Source: Timema cristinae
Taxonomy: Eukaryota; Arthropoda; Insecta; Phasmatodea; Timematidae
DNA length: 64,000 nucleotides
Assembly: GCA_039000515.1 (NCBI GenBank)
Contig: JBCFYV010000001.1
Location: 34,949,620-35,013,619, forward strand
Direction of reading: 5' to 3'
A program made the translations under genes and the position numbers. This document shows positions 23,250 through 35,036 of the stretch, one piece after another (positions within the stretch are counted from its first letter, which is position 1; every line of letters begins with the position of its first letter). Below the pieces are notes generated by a model, which was not told the DNA's origin, searched no databases, and was given only the letters and a program-made list of their open reading frames with translations.

Positions 23250-24030
23250 ACAGGACCGGATGGACATTTTTGGGGAGCCTGTGCCAAATAAAGCTTGGGG
23301 CCCTTAGAAGCTAGCTCCCCAATTAATGATTATACATTTTACATATACAGGGACAATTTTATTTAGAGACAAACTTTATTTGCAAACGTTTAGCTATCAT
23401 GGTGAGTAGAGTGAGATTTGTTATCAACATATTAATGATTAATACTATAGCCACTATTAAACTATACGGTATATTATATACTGAGTGGATTATAGTACTG
23501 TAAATTAATAGCTAACAATATAATGATAATGGAAATTATAATTATAGACTATATCAATGTAATTGCATTTTATGTAGTCCGTCGTCTGCAGATAAAATAA
23601 TTATATTATTAGTAAAGTAAAAAGTATTTTATTAATATAAACATTTTTGAGTTTTTCTCACGTCACATCTAGTTAATTCTTTCTTCAATATTAATAATTT
23701 TATTACTTTACCTCAGAAATTATTGTCAATAGAAAATCAATGTTTATGTTTCTGTCAAAAGTCAACGGTACCGTCTGCAGATATGTAGTTTTTCCTCTTT
23801 GCCAAAAACAAAATTTTCGTTAATTTTTAAGCACGGACTCCACGTAATATCAGGCTACCAACACCCATCGATTAGGGAATTTATAGATTATTTTGGGATA
23901 CATTTGAAGAAAAAACGTAAAAATATTGAAATATAATAATATCACAAAATAAATATGACAAGTCAAAATAATTTGTCATGCGTGTGGGCCACTAACCTCG
24001 GGGGCCCCTGTGCGTAGCACAATTGGAACA
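23250..24030. mobile_element. Possible hAT-like element, decayed
   Basis: The left part has CAGGACCGGATGGAC leading to GCTTGGGGCCC. The right part has GGGGGCCCCTGTGCG, then AGCACAATTGGAACATGCC. Ends with G/C-rich GGGCCCC blocks pointing inward are typical of nonautonomous hAT elements. The interior is AT-rich and noncoding, the two ends match poorly and no 8-bp duplication was found. Confidence 0.35.
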
Positions 24031-24261
24031 TGCCTTAATCTAGGTTTGGTTATTAACCTTTCTCAAATTTCACTCAAGGATGTCCTTTAGTTTATTGGTA
24101 CATTTTTCTATTCATTTAAAGATGGTGTCATTTAGTGCCGCTATGCTCATGATTAGATATTCTACAATTGTTGATATCACATGTGAAGAAAATTAAACAA
24201 CATGTTCCTACTGGATCAATATTTTAGTTTTATTAGCCAAAAACAAATTTGCTATATTAAC

Positions 24262-24530
24262 GGTAACCTGGTGGTCTAGGGGTAAGGTGTCAGACTTCTA
24301 TGCTTGCGGCCGGGGTTCAATCCTCGGTCCCGGCACAGATTTATCTGATTATCAAACCTTCCTTCACCTCTTACAAGACATCTTGTGAATGTGGGGAATG
24401 CCAGGCCTCCACCGTGGTTCGGATTCCACGTTAAACTGTAGGTCCTTCATTTCATCTCACAATTACCCTACCATTACACATTAGCGTAAGTGCGTATAAC
24501 CCGAACGGGTAGTAAGACGCGGTGCTAATA

Positions 24531-24560
<30 letters not shown>
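24262..24560 (+). repeat. SINE family A, full-length with TSD (A7)
   Basis: Starts GGTAACCTGGTGGTCTAGGG, B box GGGGTTCAATCC, full body, hairpin tail, and a (TAA)n tract about 35 bp long. Duplication TATATTAAC precedes and follows (24253-24261; 24561-24569). One of the least diverged copies. Confidence 0.95.
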
Positions 24561-24562
<2 letters not shown>

Positions 24563-24569
24563 TATTAAC

Positions 24570-26199
24570 TACAAAAAATACGATAGGGTGTTACTATAGA
24601 TAGTTTTTAACTTTTGTTTTAAAATTGTGTAAAAGGAAAAAAACATGTATAAAAATAAATTTTATTCAAGAACTTGATAGAATTTTAAGAAAAAAATATT
24701 TTTTTACTGACTTTAACTTAAATTGTTACAGTTCAAGCTTGATCAATTCATTTAAAAATAAAATCAATTCTTCTTGTTTTATTTAGAGCAAATGTTCAAT
24801 AATTTTCCCTTGATCTATGGATAACAATTAAGGAAATTTGTATCCATTGAAATTACTGCAAGCGCATTTAGTCTTTCTGTTAAATAAAAAACTGAAAAAA
24901 TATGAATCAATTAGAATAGCTGGAAGCAAAATAATAATGTAATTCTACACTCTTCCACACTTTATCACATTAAAGAATATGATACACGGTTTTTAAGCAC
25001 AACACACGCTGAGTAAAAAAAAAATCCTTCTACTATCATACTAGAGCCGGCACTGCGAGAGCAACAGTTCTCTCTCTACCTGGCAGTCACACCTTCCTCC
25101 CAGCCCCCCTCCTATATGCACATGCGCACAACAGTAAACACCACGTCACACGGACTGTAAAGTGCACAGTTCTATAGTATGTTTTTTGTATCTTTTTCAT
25201 AAACTGGGGGATGGCTACTGAAGTACTGACATTAAGCTTATGGAATATATATTGTACTACAAAAGTAAATAAGAATTAAAGAAAAAAGGACTCATTATAT
25301 TAAATGTTATCAATAATATCAATTGAAAATATGTGGGCCGCTGCATTTTCGCAGTGCCTATACACGAGCCGCCACTCTTCCTTACACTCCCACCTTAAGG
25401 TAGTCACTTGTGCAATTCTTGCACTACCCTCTTATCCAGTATCATGAGGACAGGAAGGTCAAGAGATCCAATGTGAGCTAGTGTCCTTACACAGGTTTGT
25501 AAGGGGTTAGGGGCGTGTGTTTGTCTCTGGAAGGTTAAAGTTGAGCCATGGTCTAAGTCGGAAAGTTTGGATCGTCTTGACACACTTCTTACCAGCAATT
25601 ATTAATAGTTGTTGAACAAACTCGATGAAATAAGTCTGATAAAGTTGGCCACTCTTACAAGATGAAATTATTTTAATAGTTAGAGGGGAAATGAGGAAAT
25701 ATTTTCACATTACTAATACACGTCACATATTTTCCAGGACAATGACTCTGATATACACAATCTCCATAAAGACCGCAGAAAACAATGTGTTTTTAAATTA
25801 GTTTAAAATTTTATAAAATATACCTTTTTTAACCTAAGTCTCATGTGCATTATAAGCGTCTCATTATTTTGTTAACAGATGGCAGCACTAGCTAAATTTC
25901 AGTTAAAATTGGTCTTCCCTCATTTACCCTGTACGCTTCCCATGTTTTGAAACAGTTTTTTAAAATGGGTTTGAATATTTCAATTGAAAAACTAGTACAC
26001 TAGTCAATTTCTTAAAATGATGAACAAATAATATTTCAACTTTATCAATGAAGACATTTATTCAGAATTTATTTTATATATATATATATATTTGTTGCTT
26101 TAAACTAAGTTTGGACACCTTGAAAATTAATAGTAGGTAAAAACCAACCAAATTTGGATTACAAAAGTTTTTTTTACACCCATTGAGGTTTCTAGCCTG
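24570..26199. other. Noncoding, with hAT-like end motifs near 25050-25380
   Basis: AT-rich apart from 25045-25160 and 25320-25590. Minus-strand CAGTGCCGGCTCTAG (near 25050-25064) and AGTGGCGGCTCGTG (near 25364-25377) look like termini of nonautonomous hAT elements, but no matching partner ends were found. A 64-residue minus-strand open frame at 25404-25598 has no recognised domain. An (AT)n tract lies near 26076-26090. Confidence 0.4.
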
Positions 26200-26450
26200 T
26201 GGCCTCGTCAGTTTTTTTATTAAAGCCATATAGTTCCCACTACCAGCTGGCTGGGCCTGTCGTAGCTTGATATGCCTTATATTCTAACTTAAGACTAGGA
26301 CAGGCACAACATCCAGTACCCAGCCATTAATTTACCAAGGTGAAAGGGTAAACTCATATTTCACCAATTATAAATTTCTCGACCATGACGAAAATCAAAA
26401 ACGGGATCCTTATCTTAGTAGGCAAACACTCTAACGACAAGCTAGGGTGC
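26200..26450 (-). repeat. SINE family C, copy 1
   Basis: Read on the minus strand: tRNA-like A-box region (TAGCTTGTCGTTAGAGTG), a decayed B box, body (GGTGAAATATGAGTTTACCC; GGCTGGGTACTGGATGTTGT), then CTACGACAGGCC and the end TATATGGCTTTAATAAA. It aligns along its length with 36997-37240. Its tail differs from that of families A and B. Confidence 0.7.
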
Positions 26451-26658
26451 TGCATTGAATTCAATAACTAAAAGTGTTTAATATATTATTGGAGAACATG
26501 TGTTTTAGAGTATCATTCCATAATTCTTTTTCCTCGCGTTTTTCTTTCCGTCATGATTGATTTTAAATAAACTACACTTGTGAGGAAAGGATGGGTTAGG
26601 AGGAGACTCACATTTTCATCGAAGAACAGTTATAATCATTCAGAAAAATAACGGGACA

Positions 26659-27541
26659 GATTGATTTTGCGAGACATAAATCTGCGTAGTCGCTTAGTAA
26701 TTGATTGTTCATATGAGAGGGCGCTAGCGAAAAACGCGCGACAGCACTTAAGTATTGCGTGTTCATTGAAAGTAGACTAGCCTGACGTCGCGACAGGTTT
26801 CTCTAGTATGCGTTTCATAAGGTCAGATGCGAACAAAGCTGCGACCAGGTCGCTCTAGTGTATTGCGTTGTTTCATATGAGAAGGTCAGACTAGCGACAC
26901 AACGCTGCGACCAGGTCACTCTAAGGTATTGCGTTGTTTCATATGAGAGGGTCAGAATAGCGACACAAACGCTGCGACCAGGTCACTCTAGTGTATTGCG
27001 TTGTTTCATATGAGAGGGGTCAGACTAGCGACACAATCCGATAAGTCGCGCAGTATATTGCATTTTCTTATGAGGGGGTCAGACTAACGACATTAACGCC
27101 GTGACAGATTTGAAAATTTCGATGTGAGCGTTTCTTGGCGTAGTGACCTTTCATATGAAACAACGCAATACACTAGCAATTATCGCGATTTGGCGCAGCT
27201 ACCTCAAAAACAACGCAATACACTAGAGTGACCTGGTCGCGGCGTTTGTGTCGCTAGTCTGACCCCTCTCATATGAAACAACGCAATACTTAGAGCAACC
27301 TGGTCGCGACGTTCATGTCGCTAGTCTGACCCTTCTCATATGAAACAACGCAATACTTAGAGTGACCTGGTCGCAGCGTTGTGTCGCTAGTCTGACCCCT
27401 CTCATATGAAACAACGCAATACACTAGAGTGACCTGGTCGCAGCGTTTGTGTCGCTAGTCTGACCCTCTCATATGAAACAACGCAATACACTAGAGCGAC
27501 CTGGTCGCGGGGTTTGTGTCGTAGCGACCAAAACATCAGTC
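26659..27541. mobile_element. Foldback-like element: inverted arms of 66-68-bp tandem repeats
   Basis: The left arm repeats a unit with GCGACCAGGTC, CTAGTGTATTGCGTTG, TTTCATATGAGAGGGGTC and AGACTAGCGACACAA; unit starts (GCGACCAGGT) are at 26841, 26907 and 26974, with more diverged units outside and inside. The right arm carries the same unit reverse-complemented, near 27230, 27298, 27364, 27431 and 27498. The arms converge on a short centre near 27105-27140. The outer ends resemble each other (GATTGATTTTG versus GACTGATGTTTTG on the complement). No coding sequence and no obvious target duplication. Long inverted arms of tandem subrepeats define foldback-type elements; superfamily unknown. Confidence 0.8.
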
Positions 27542-28348
27542 GTTCACCGGCCTTAGTGTACCGTGGCGTGATTCAAGCCTCTACCTCCCTGTATTCGGAA
27601 TAATGATGTTAGATTAGCTTTACGTATGATCTGCGTGCCCATAGGATCTGCGTGAATATATAATATTGGTGGAAGTTTTACCCGCTAATAACAATAAGAT
27701 TACTTTAAGTGACATATTTCATTAATGTGTTCTAATTTGACACAAAATAAAGTGACTTGAGGCAGATAACGCGTCATTCAAGTGAACTCTACCGGACATC
27801 AGTCAAATCTAAGCACGTTGTCCAAAACTTTTCTCAGCATAGATCGTAAGTATAATTATTTCCGCCCCACCGTATATTAACGTTGTTATTGTGCTATAAT
27901 TGTATTATTAACCTATTGACAGAGCGTCATGAGATCTTGTTTTACATCTAGACTATTTTGAATTCAGCCTGTCTGTTTAGTGGCCGGGGTGTTTGTTATA
28001 CTATAACTTACAAATTCGTAAACAAATCTTAAACAAATTTGTTAGAAATTATTTAAATCTAAGACGAGCAACGTATTTACTGTACGACTACATACAGTAC
28101 ATGTATTTATCCATTTCAAAATTGCATTCGGCCAACAAATTTTTCATTCAATAGCTTATTTCAATATATTTTTAGTTAAAGTTCTAACCAATCGATCAAA
28201 TACTTAGATACCTATTTTTTAAATTAAAAATATATTTTGTCTATGTCATCTTAAATCACGTGAGCAATGGTTATTTTATATTACATAATGTACTATTTAA
28301 AATAAGATTAATGTGTTTTTTTGTCTAAATTTCAAAGGGAAGAAAATA
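27542..28348. other. Noncoding, nothing recognised
   Basis: AT-rich after about 27700. No exon or repeat could be supported. Confidence 0.5.
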
Positions 28349-28360
28349 AGGATATTTAAA

Positions 28361-28641
28361 GATTAAGATTATTAGCATCGCGTCTTACTACCCGTTCGGG
28401 TTATACGCACTTACGCTAATGTGTAATGGTAGGGTGATTGTGGGATGAAATGAAGGACCTACAGTTTAACGTGGAATCCGAACCACGGTGGAGGCCTGGC
28501 ATTCCCCACATTCACAAGATGTCTTTGTCAGAGGTGAAGGAAGGGTTTGGTAATCAGATAAATCTTTGCCGGGACCGAGGATTGAACCCCGGCCGCCAGC
28601 ACAGAAGTCTGATACCTTACCCCTAGACCACCAGGTCAACC
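28361..28641 (-). repeat. SINE family A, full-length with TSD (A8)
   Basis: Complete tail, body and head (reversed B box GGATTGAACCCC). Exact duplication AGGATATTTAAA at 28349-28360 and 28642-28653; seven bases (GATTAAG) lie between the left duplication and the TTATTA tail. Confidence 0.95.
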
Positions 28642-28653
28642 AGGATATTTAAA

Positions 28654-29201
28654 CTTGAAATTTAAAGAGAAACCTTAGTTGTAATAAGGATAAGAACAGC
28701 CATGAATATTCAATTTGTGTGTCTTGTCATTAATTATTTAACCAGGCTTTAAGAAAGTGACAATTTATACGCAATTTCCAACCACCAAAAATTGCTAGGC
28801 AATTTATAGGCTTACTTACAACCATATAAAGTTGATGCACTGTTTCTGTGTGTCATCACTCAAAAGATAATTTATCATTCAAAACATCCCCAAATGACTT
28901 GAATCAACACATAAGCAAGTTTTAAGGAAAAAGAGTATTTTATTTTATAAGAATAATCATAGTTGTCTCTTTAAAGTGTGTGTGTGTGTCCACAAAGCTC
29001 TGTGGCGTTAAGATTCCTAACTAAAGACTTGGAAGGATTGAAGTCTATGGTACACAGTACTACTAGTAATATAGAATGTTTGTAAAACCTTAATGTTTAA
29101 TCTATAAAGTTTATGTAATAGGAGGATGAAATGATTAAGGAGATTTAATAACAAAATTGATTGATGTTTACTTTATATTATAAAAGTGTTAATTAAAACT
29201 T
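28654..29201. other. AT-rich noncoding
   Basis: Nothing recognised beyond a short (GT)n run near 28976-28988. Confidence 0.5.
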
Positions 29202-29213
29202 TACTACAACAAA

Positions 29214-29454
29214 TTATTATTATTATTATTATTAGCACCGCGTCTTACTACCCGTTCGGGCTATACGCACTTACGCTAATGTGTAATGGAAGGGTGATTG
29301 TGAGATGAAATGAAGGACTTACAGTTTAACGTGGAATCCGAACCACGGTGGAGGCCTGGCATTCCCCACATTCACAAGATGTCTTTTCAGAGGTGAAGGA
29401 AGGGTTTGGTAATCAGATAAATCTTTGCCGGGACCAAGGATTGAACCCCGGCCG
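29214..29454 (-). repeat. SINE family A, truncated inside the tRNA head, perfect TSD (A9)
   Basis: (TTA)n tail and body are intact; the element stops inside the head just past the reversed B box (TTGAACCCCGGCCG). Exact duplication TACTACAACAAA at 29202-29213 and 29455-29466. The A box is lost, so this copy could not be transcribed from its own promoter. Confidence 0.95.
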
Positions 29455-29491
29455 TACTACAACAAACGTTTGACAATGTAATTATTTCCAG

Positions 29492-29743
29492 ACCAGCTTA
29501 GGTTGCCGAATGGTATAAGGTGCCACTTTCGCAATAGATTAAGACAGCCAAAGACATGGGAAGGGGGTCGTGGTTTGATCCTGGTTGGATGTACTGAGGT
29601 AGTATTCTCTCAAATAGTTTTCCACTATCCTTCCATGAAAATGTTGGATCACTCCCTCTATATTCAACCTTATTATTACTAACACATTATTCTAAATATT
29701 ACATAGGAGTATAACCCAAATGGGTAAGAAGACGAGATGCTAA
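29492..29743 (+). repeat. SINE family B1, full-length
   Basis: Head AGGTTGCCGAATGGTATAAGG, B box (CGTGGTTTGATCC), body (AATAGTTTTCCACTATCC) and shared tail (ATAACCCAAATGGGTAAGAAG), in which the small tail hairpin is partly eroded. Confidence 0.8.
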
Positions 29744-31439
29744 AATAATTATTTGCAATTTTTTGTTTATTAATGTTTATTTAGACATTAAAATAACCTT
29801 TTCTTTAACTAAATAGAATTATTATTATAGTCAATGTTATTCTTTATAAATAAATATTAGTGTTCAACAATATGTTAGTAAAGTCCTTTTAATTTTAGTG
29901 TAGTTTTAAGAATAAAATTCCCAAATTCAAATATTATTTCTATAACTGGTACAAAAGTAAAAAAAGTGTGAAGATTTTTAGTTCTATGCGTAGGTTTTGA
30001 AAACCCACGTACACTAAACTTTCCATACCCAGGATATAAAAAGAATATGTGGACATAGCCATCGGACAAGCTTTGTTAAAAGTGGAAATTCTCGGATAGC
30101 CTTTTTTATGCTTCATTAAATATTGACATTTTAATTCGATATTCTTTTACTTGGTTTCCGCGCTAACCAATTTCTCTTCGTTATAACTTGATTAGCTGCG
30201 TAACGTTAGTTTGTGAACGTATGGCTTTTATCTTTGAACTGCCATGAACTTCATTCAAAACCCAAGTAAAATAGGAGCTTATTTGATACCTGATATAAAC
30301 CAAACTAATTTAAAATGTCCTTAATAGAATAATAGAATATAATAATAGAAAAGCATTAATATTTTACTTCTTGTGCATTTAAAAGACTTAAATATTTTAC
30401 TAATTAAATATTATATTTGTTATATAATATTTAGTTTTTCAGGAGGTGTTTTATGTACTTGGTACTCGACACCTGGTATATTTGCGTGTTTATTATTAAG
30501 GGGTAGGGATTATATGTAAGACTTTTGTACAAATGTACCGACATATTCATGTAGATAAACTGGGAAAAACTTTAGAACAACTTTAGTACATCCAACTGAG
30601 TCTCGAATCCTGACCTTCCCATAATGGATTAACCAGAAAAAATGGAGCTGACATTATTGTTCCCGTATACCTTGGTTTAAGTGTGTTAAAGTAATATTTT
30701 TTATAAGTAGATGGCAACAGGTCTTGATTGATTAATTAGTTTAGTATATTCAAAATAAAAACATATATATATATATATATCTAGCCACACACGAACCAAT
30801 CCAATTCAAGCTAAATAAATGATACGGAACTCCACACTGACTTTCTCCTTCCATCATTTAAAATTTGTGGTATTCACCCAAAACTCGTAATATATGTGAA
30901 ATGAAACAATATACACTAGCAAACCCGAACAAAAATTGCACTTTACTTACGTAAAACATTATTAGATCCCCGGTTTAAAATTGTATGATTTTATTTTTAA
31001 GGAATTAAAGTCTTAGTTTTTATATTTGTACCAATAAAAAAGATTGGTATTGGGTTCAAAAGGATCAACACTTCATATTAAAATGTCAACTTCTGGTTAC
31101 ATTTTTTTTTAAACTTTATTAAGGGTATTCCCTCTTCAGATCATCGCATTGTATTAAATTCTTAATTTGTAAATTTTGACAATAAAAAAGATAAATATTG
31201 ACTATCGAATCTAAAATAATACAGATAGATAGATCATTGATGTAAAAACATTTCGCCTAAGAGGTTTAAGGAAAAATAACATACTTTTTTAAGATACTTG
31301 TATTTAATTACTCTATGGCATTAAAGAATTATTGCGTTTAATTGTAAGTAGAGTCTCTTCACAACTAATGCCCACAAAATTGATGTAATATATTTGCGAA
31401 TATCTCAGAAAATATTGTTTTTTATAAAACTATATTTTG
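29744..31439. other. AT-rich noncoding
   Basis: An (AT)n tract lies at about 30762-30781. A 64-residue minus-strand frame at 29875-30069 has no domain. Nothing else recognised. Confidence 0.5.
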
Positions 31440-31640
31440 AATAAAGGTCTTTTTATTTTTAATTCTTTTAAAATTGTTCAATAATAATTTATTTAGTATT
31501 TCTAATAGTTTTTGGTGAAGATATAAGAAAATTTTTCGTTTCGGTAAGTATACCAGAAGTCATTTTCATGGGAAAATGAAAATAGCCATTTTGTTTATAA
31601 TCTTAATCAACGACTAGATATAAATTTTAATCAAAATCCT
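31440..31640 (+). repeat. Interspersed repeat H, copy 1
   Basis: Shares CATTTTCATGGGAAAATGAA, GTTTATAATCTTAATCAACG and upstream stretches with 62330-62500, where the match reads CATTTTCAGGAGAAAATGAA. Two diverged copies in the same orientation; class unknown. Confidence 0.5.
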
Positions 31641-33363
31641 TTTTCTTAAAATGTATATCTATAGAGTGATTAACATCACAATGTTATGGTCAATGTAAAA
31701 ATTGGAGAAAACTGGTCCTGTAAAGTGTTATTTAAAAAAATTCAAGTTAAATACTCATTTATATTAGTATTTTAATGAATAATCACAACAACGGAAAAAG
31801 GTTTTGTGATATGATGTTTATCTTGTCAGTCTTTTATTAATCTATTATAAAGTATTCTAAAATGACTTTAGTACACTAACTTATTTCAAGTAAATTTAAT
31901 TAGTTAATCAGGTAGTTGAAAAAGTTTATTATTAGAAACGCAAGATCTCGTTCAAGTAATCTACAAGATCAGGCCGACGTAATGATTCAATTAAAAAACC
32001 TTTTAATGACATAAAATACGTTTGTTACGAGTCAGCTTCTAGGATAAACATCTTGTAAATTGAAACAAAGACCTTAATTAAGACTTAATTTTTCAAGGTG
32101 TAATTAATTAATTAATTGTGTCGTGAAAAGCTTAATGACACTGTTGACGACTCATGTAATACATCTTCTGAAATAATTAACACGAGTAGTATATTTGACA
32201 GGGGTAGATTTTAAACACAATATATTTTAGGATTATATCTTTGTAGGCCTCAATCATTTAATGTCCAAATGTTTGTCCATATATTATTTATTATCATACA
32301 TTTTCTTACGCTCTGTTTGTATTCATGTTTCATGAATTCTATTTATAGTAATAATATTTTAAAATAGTTCAATTGTAAAACATATTCAATTAATCTTATC
32401 GTAATTTTAAAACTCGACTATACCATTTATTTATTGCATTAGTATTTATTTGAATGCATGGTTTATTCATTAAATGGTGATAATAGGTGGTTAAAATAGT
32501 ATAATATGTTATTTCAGGTGATATTACATGGGAAGTTTGGCCACACGACTAATTCTTTTTAGAACGTAGTTTTATCTACTGACAGAAATAAAGGGTTCTT
32601 TTTCTATCGAGGCTAAAAAATACCTTTTTTAATGTTAGGATTTAAATATTATCTTATGTAAAAAAAACTAAATAATATGCAGTATTGACACTATTGATTA
32701 ATTTTCATAATAACATCAGTTTAAACCAAGAGAATTATACAAGTTTATTAATAAGTATGTTATAAATAGTGTAATATGTTTATATAAATTGGTACATAAT
32801 TTTTACAACTATTAAATCATATTATTTTCATGAGATATAATTGAGAGATTATTTTTTTTATTGATTTCAAATAATAGCTAATATTTTGGTAGTTCTATAT
32901 AGGCGTTTCGTCTATTCAATAGCCTATATTTTTTCTATAAGCTTAGCGATTTTTTTTATTCAACTTAATTTTTAAAAAAATACATGAAAATAATGGGTAC
33001 TTTGGTTAAATACTATACCCTTTACAAATTTCAAAGTCTTTGTCCAATTAGAGCCATAGGAGGATTATTCAAGACTATGAAATATTAACTTTTTTTAAAC
33101 GTTAAATACTAATTTCTCAGAATTAATATTTTTCGCAAATAATATTGACCCAAGACTTTCGATTGTGTAAATATTTGTATAGTTTTTACGGGTATTAAAG
33201 AGACAAAGAATAAAAAGAACATTATAAAAAAATGTTCTCTCTCCTTTTAAAATTGACGTAGTGCCTTTTAAAAAAAAAAAGAAATTCTCCAACCCATTCT
33301 ATTTTTTTTTTACAAGAGAGTTCTTCCAAAAAGTAAGAGATAAATTATGACAGCTTATACAAA
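31641..33363. other. AT-rich noncoding
   Basis: Nothing recognised. Confidence 0.5.
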
Positions 33364-33651
33364 TTAAGTTAAAAGACTTTCACATATTCTATGAAATGTC
33401 TCTAATACGCCTAGACACAGCCATGGCGTACTAATTGTAATCACGGAGACATGAAAAGACCCATGCTGCCAGTATACAGCCTTCCCATAACTCATTGTGT
33501 CACAAGACATAGGTGAAAAGGGAGTCATTGATAAATGTTTGAGAATAGATTGTACCGCGGGCGAATAGGATAGGATGTGGGAGAAAAGAGTTAACATAGT
33601 ACATACTGCCACTAAGAAAGTAAATATAAATTTAATTAAAACTCCATACAT
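33364..33651 (-). CDS. Doubtful small open frame with signal-peptide-like start, 95 aa
   Basis: Not recognised. The frame starts with a basic-hydrophobic stretch (MYGVLIKFIFTFLVAVCTML, about residues 1-20) that resembles a secretion signal or membrane anchor. A mixed-composition remainder with three further cysteines follows. It is one of the longer frames outside repeats and less AT-biased than its surroundings. No homologous family, splice structure or second copy supports it, and chance open frames of this length do occur, so it may be nothing. Confidence 0.15.
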   Translation of the reverse strand: MYGVLIKFIFTFLVAVCTMLTLFSHILSYSPAVQSILKHLSMTPFSPMSCDTMSYGKAVYWQHGSFHVSVITISTPWLCLGVLETFHRICESLLT

Positions 33652-34384
33652 TTTAGATCCAACAACAAATAATGCTTCAAACAGAGAAAGAACAAAAAAA
33701 AAATATTTTCTTTTGTGACTTTCTATTTTGGTGTTAATCTAAATAAATGGTAGGATGAAGGCGTGGGATATGGGGTATTTTGGGCTGGAGTTGGGGTGGT
33801 AAATATGTAAATTATCATCAAGATTGGTTTGTTTTAAGTTGGAAATCGTTTGTATCCGCCTAACCTTTGACCATCAAAACAACATCCCTTTTATATCTAG
33901 AAATACGTATCAGGGGTTTTAAACAAAAGGAAAACAAAATGAGGTTCGAGATAGCTTATGAAATCCTACGTAATATATAGTTTATTTTATATTTAATTTT
34001 ATATTTAAAAGATGTGAGAGCGATTAATGTCTTAAATTGTTCTTTAATAAGGAGCAGTTAGGAAACATGAAATATTTTATTCACACTAAGAATGATTCCT
34101 TAAATTTTTGTGGTAGAATTTTATCTACGTTCTTAGTAGCAATGATATTCTAAAATGATTTTCATTGTCGTCCAAATTAACCTACTGTTAATGTGTTTGA
34201 CTCTGACTGCAATAATTCCTGTCAGAGGGATTATGTCATTATAAAGACCCACCCATTAAAAACTCACCCTTATCAACACTCTTTGAATAATTAGTGTATT
34301 TATTGAATTCTCCGAATATACGTAAAACGCATAATACCATTATTATTATTGTTCGCAAATTCATACTTCCACATTTTCAGCTAA

Positions 34385-34480
34385 TTAAATAGGGGTGAGA
34401 AAGGTACAATTTTTTGGAAATGTACCCACATTTGCATTAAAGCAGACTGGAAAACCATTTAGGAATAAACTTTAATTTGA
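34385..34480 (-). repeat. SINE family B body fragment
   Basis: ATAGGGGTGAGAAAGG, ACCCACATTTGCATTAAAGC and CTGGAAAACCATTTAGG match the reversed B body. The tail is absent; the region up to 34600 may be an eroded head. Confidence 0.55.
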
Positions 34481-34845
34481 TACTCAACATTCTCGTTACC
34501 AACATGTTAGAACAAACGAGATAGGTACCTTGGGTCGTGTGCCTAAAGAATCGGCCTAGTGGTTGTGACAATAAAGATTCTATGAATACTGTATGAAAAG
34601 AATAAAACATAAATAAGTTTGGATTTTTGTTGACAAATCCTGTCGTCCAAAGCACATTCAGTTTTAATAGAATATTTTTTGTAAAAAATAGAGAGAATTT
34701 AGGTTAAAACTAGAATATTTTTAAACTAATTTTTTTAAAGAAATTGTCATTGGAATATACAAACCTGCCTTTTTTTTAAAATAAAATATTAATGAGATTA
34801 AATATTTTATTTCGAAACCATATACTTGGCTATGCCTTAAATTGT

Positions 34846-35021
34846 GAATGTGGATAATGCCAGGCCTCCACCGTGGTTCGGATTCCACGTTAAACTGTAA
34901 GATCCTCCATTTCATCTCACAATCACCCTACCATTACACATTAGCGTAAGTGCGTACAACCCGAACGGGTAGTAAGACGCGGTGCTATAATAATAATAAT
35001 TAATAATAATAATAATAATAA
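34846..35021 (+). repeat. SINE family A, strongly 5'-truncated (A10)
   Basis: Only the 3' half remains: GAATGTGGATAATGCCAGG to the tail and (TAA)n. It is flanked by TATGCCTTAAATTGT (34831-34845) and TATGCCTTAAAATTGT after the tail, differing by one base. Confidence 0.92.
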
Positions 35022-35036
35022 TATGCCTTAAAATTG

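Noticed and set aside
26659..27541. CRISPR-like array
   Set aside because: The repeats are contiguous without unique spacers, inverted between the two arms, and in a eukaryotic repeat-rich context.
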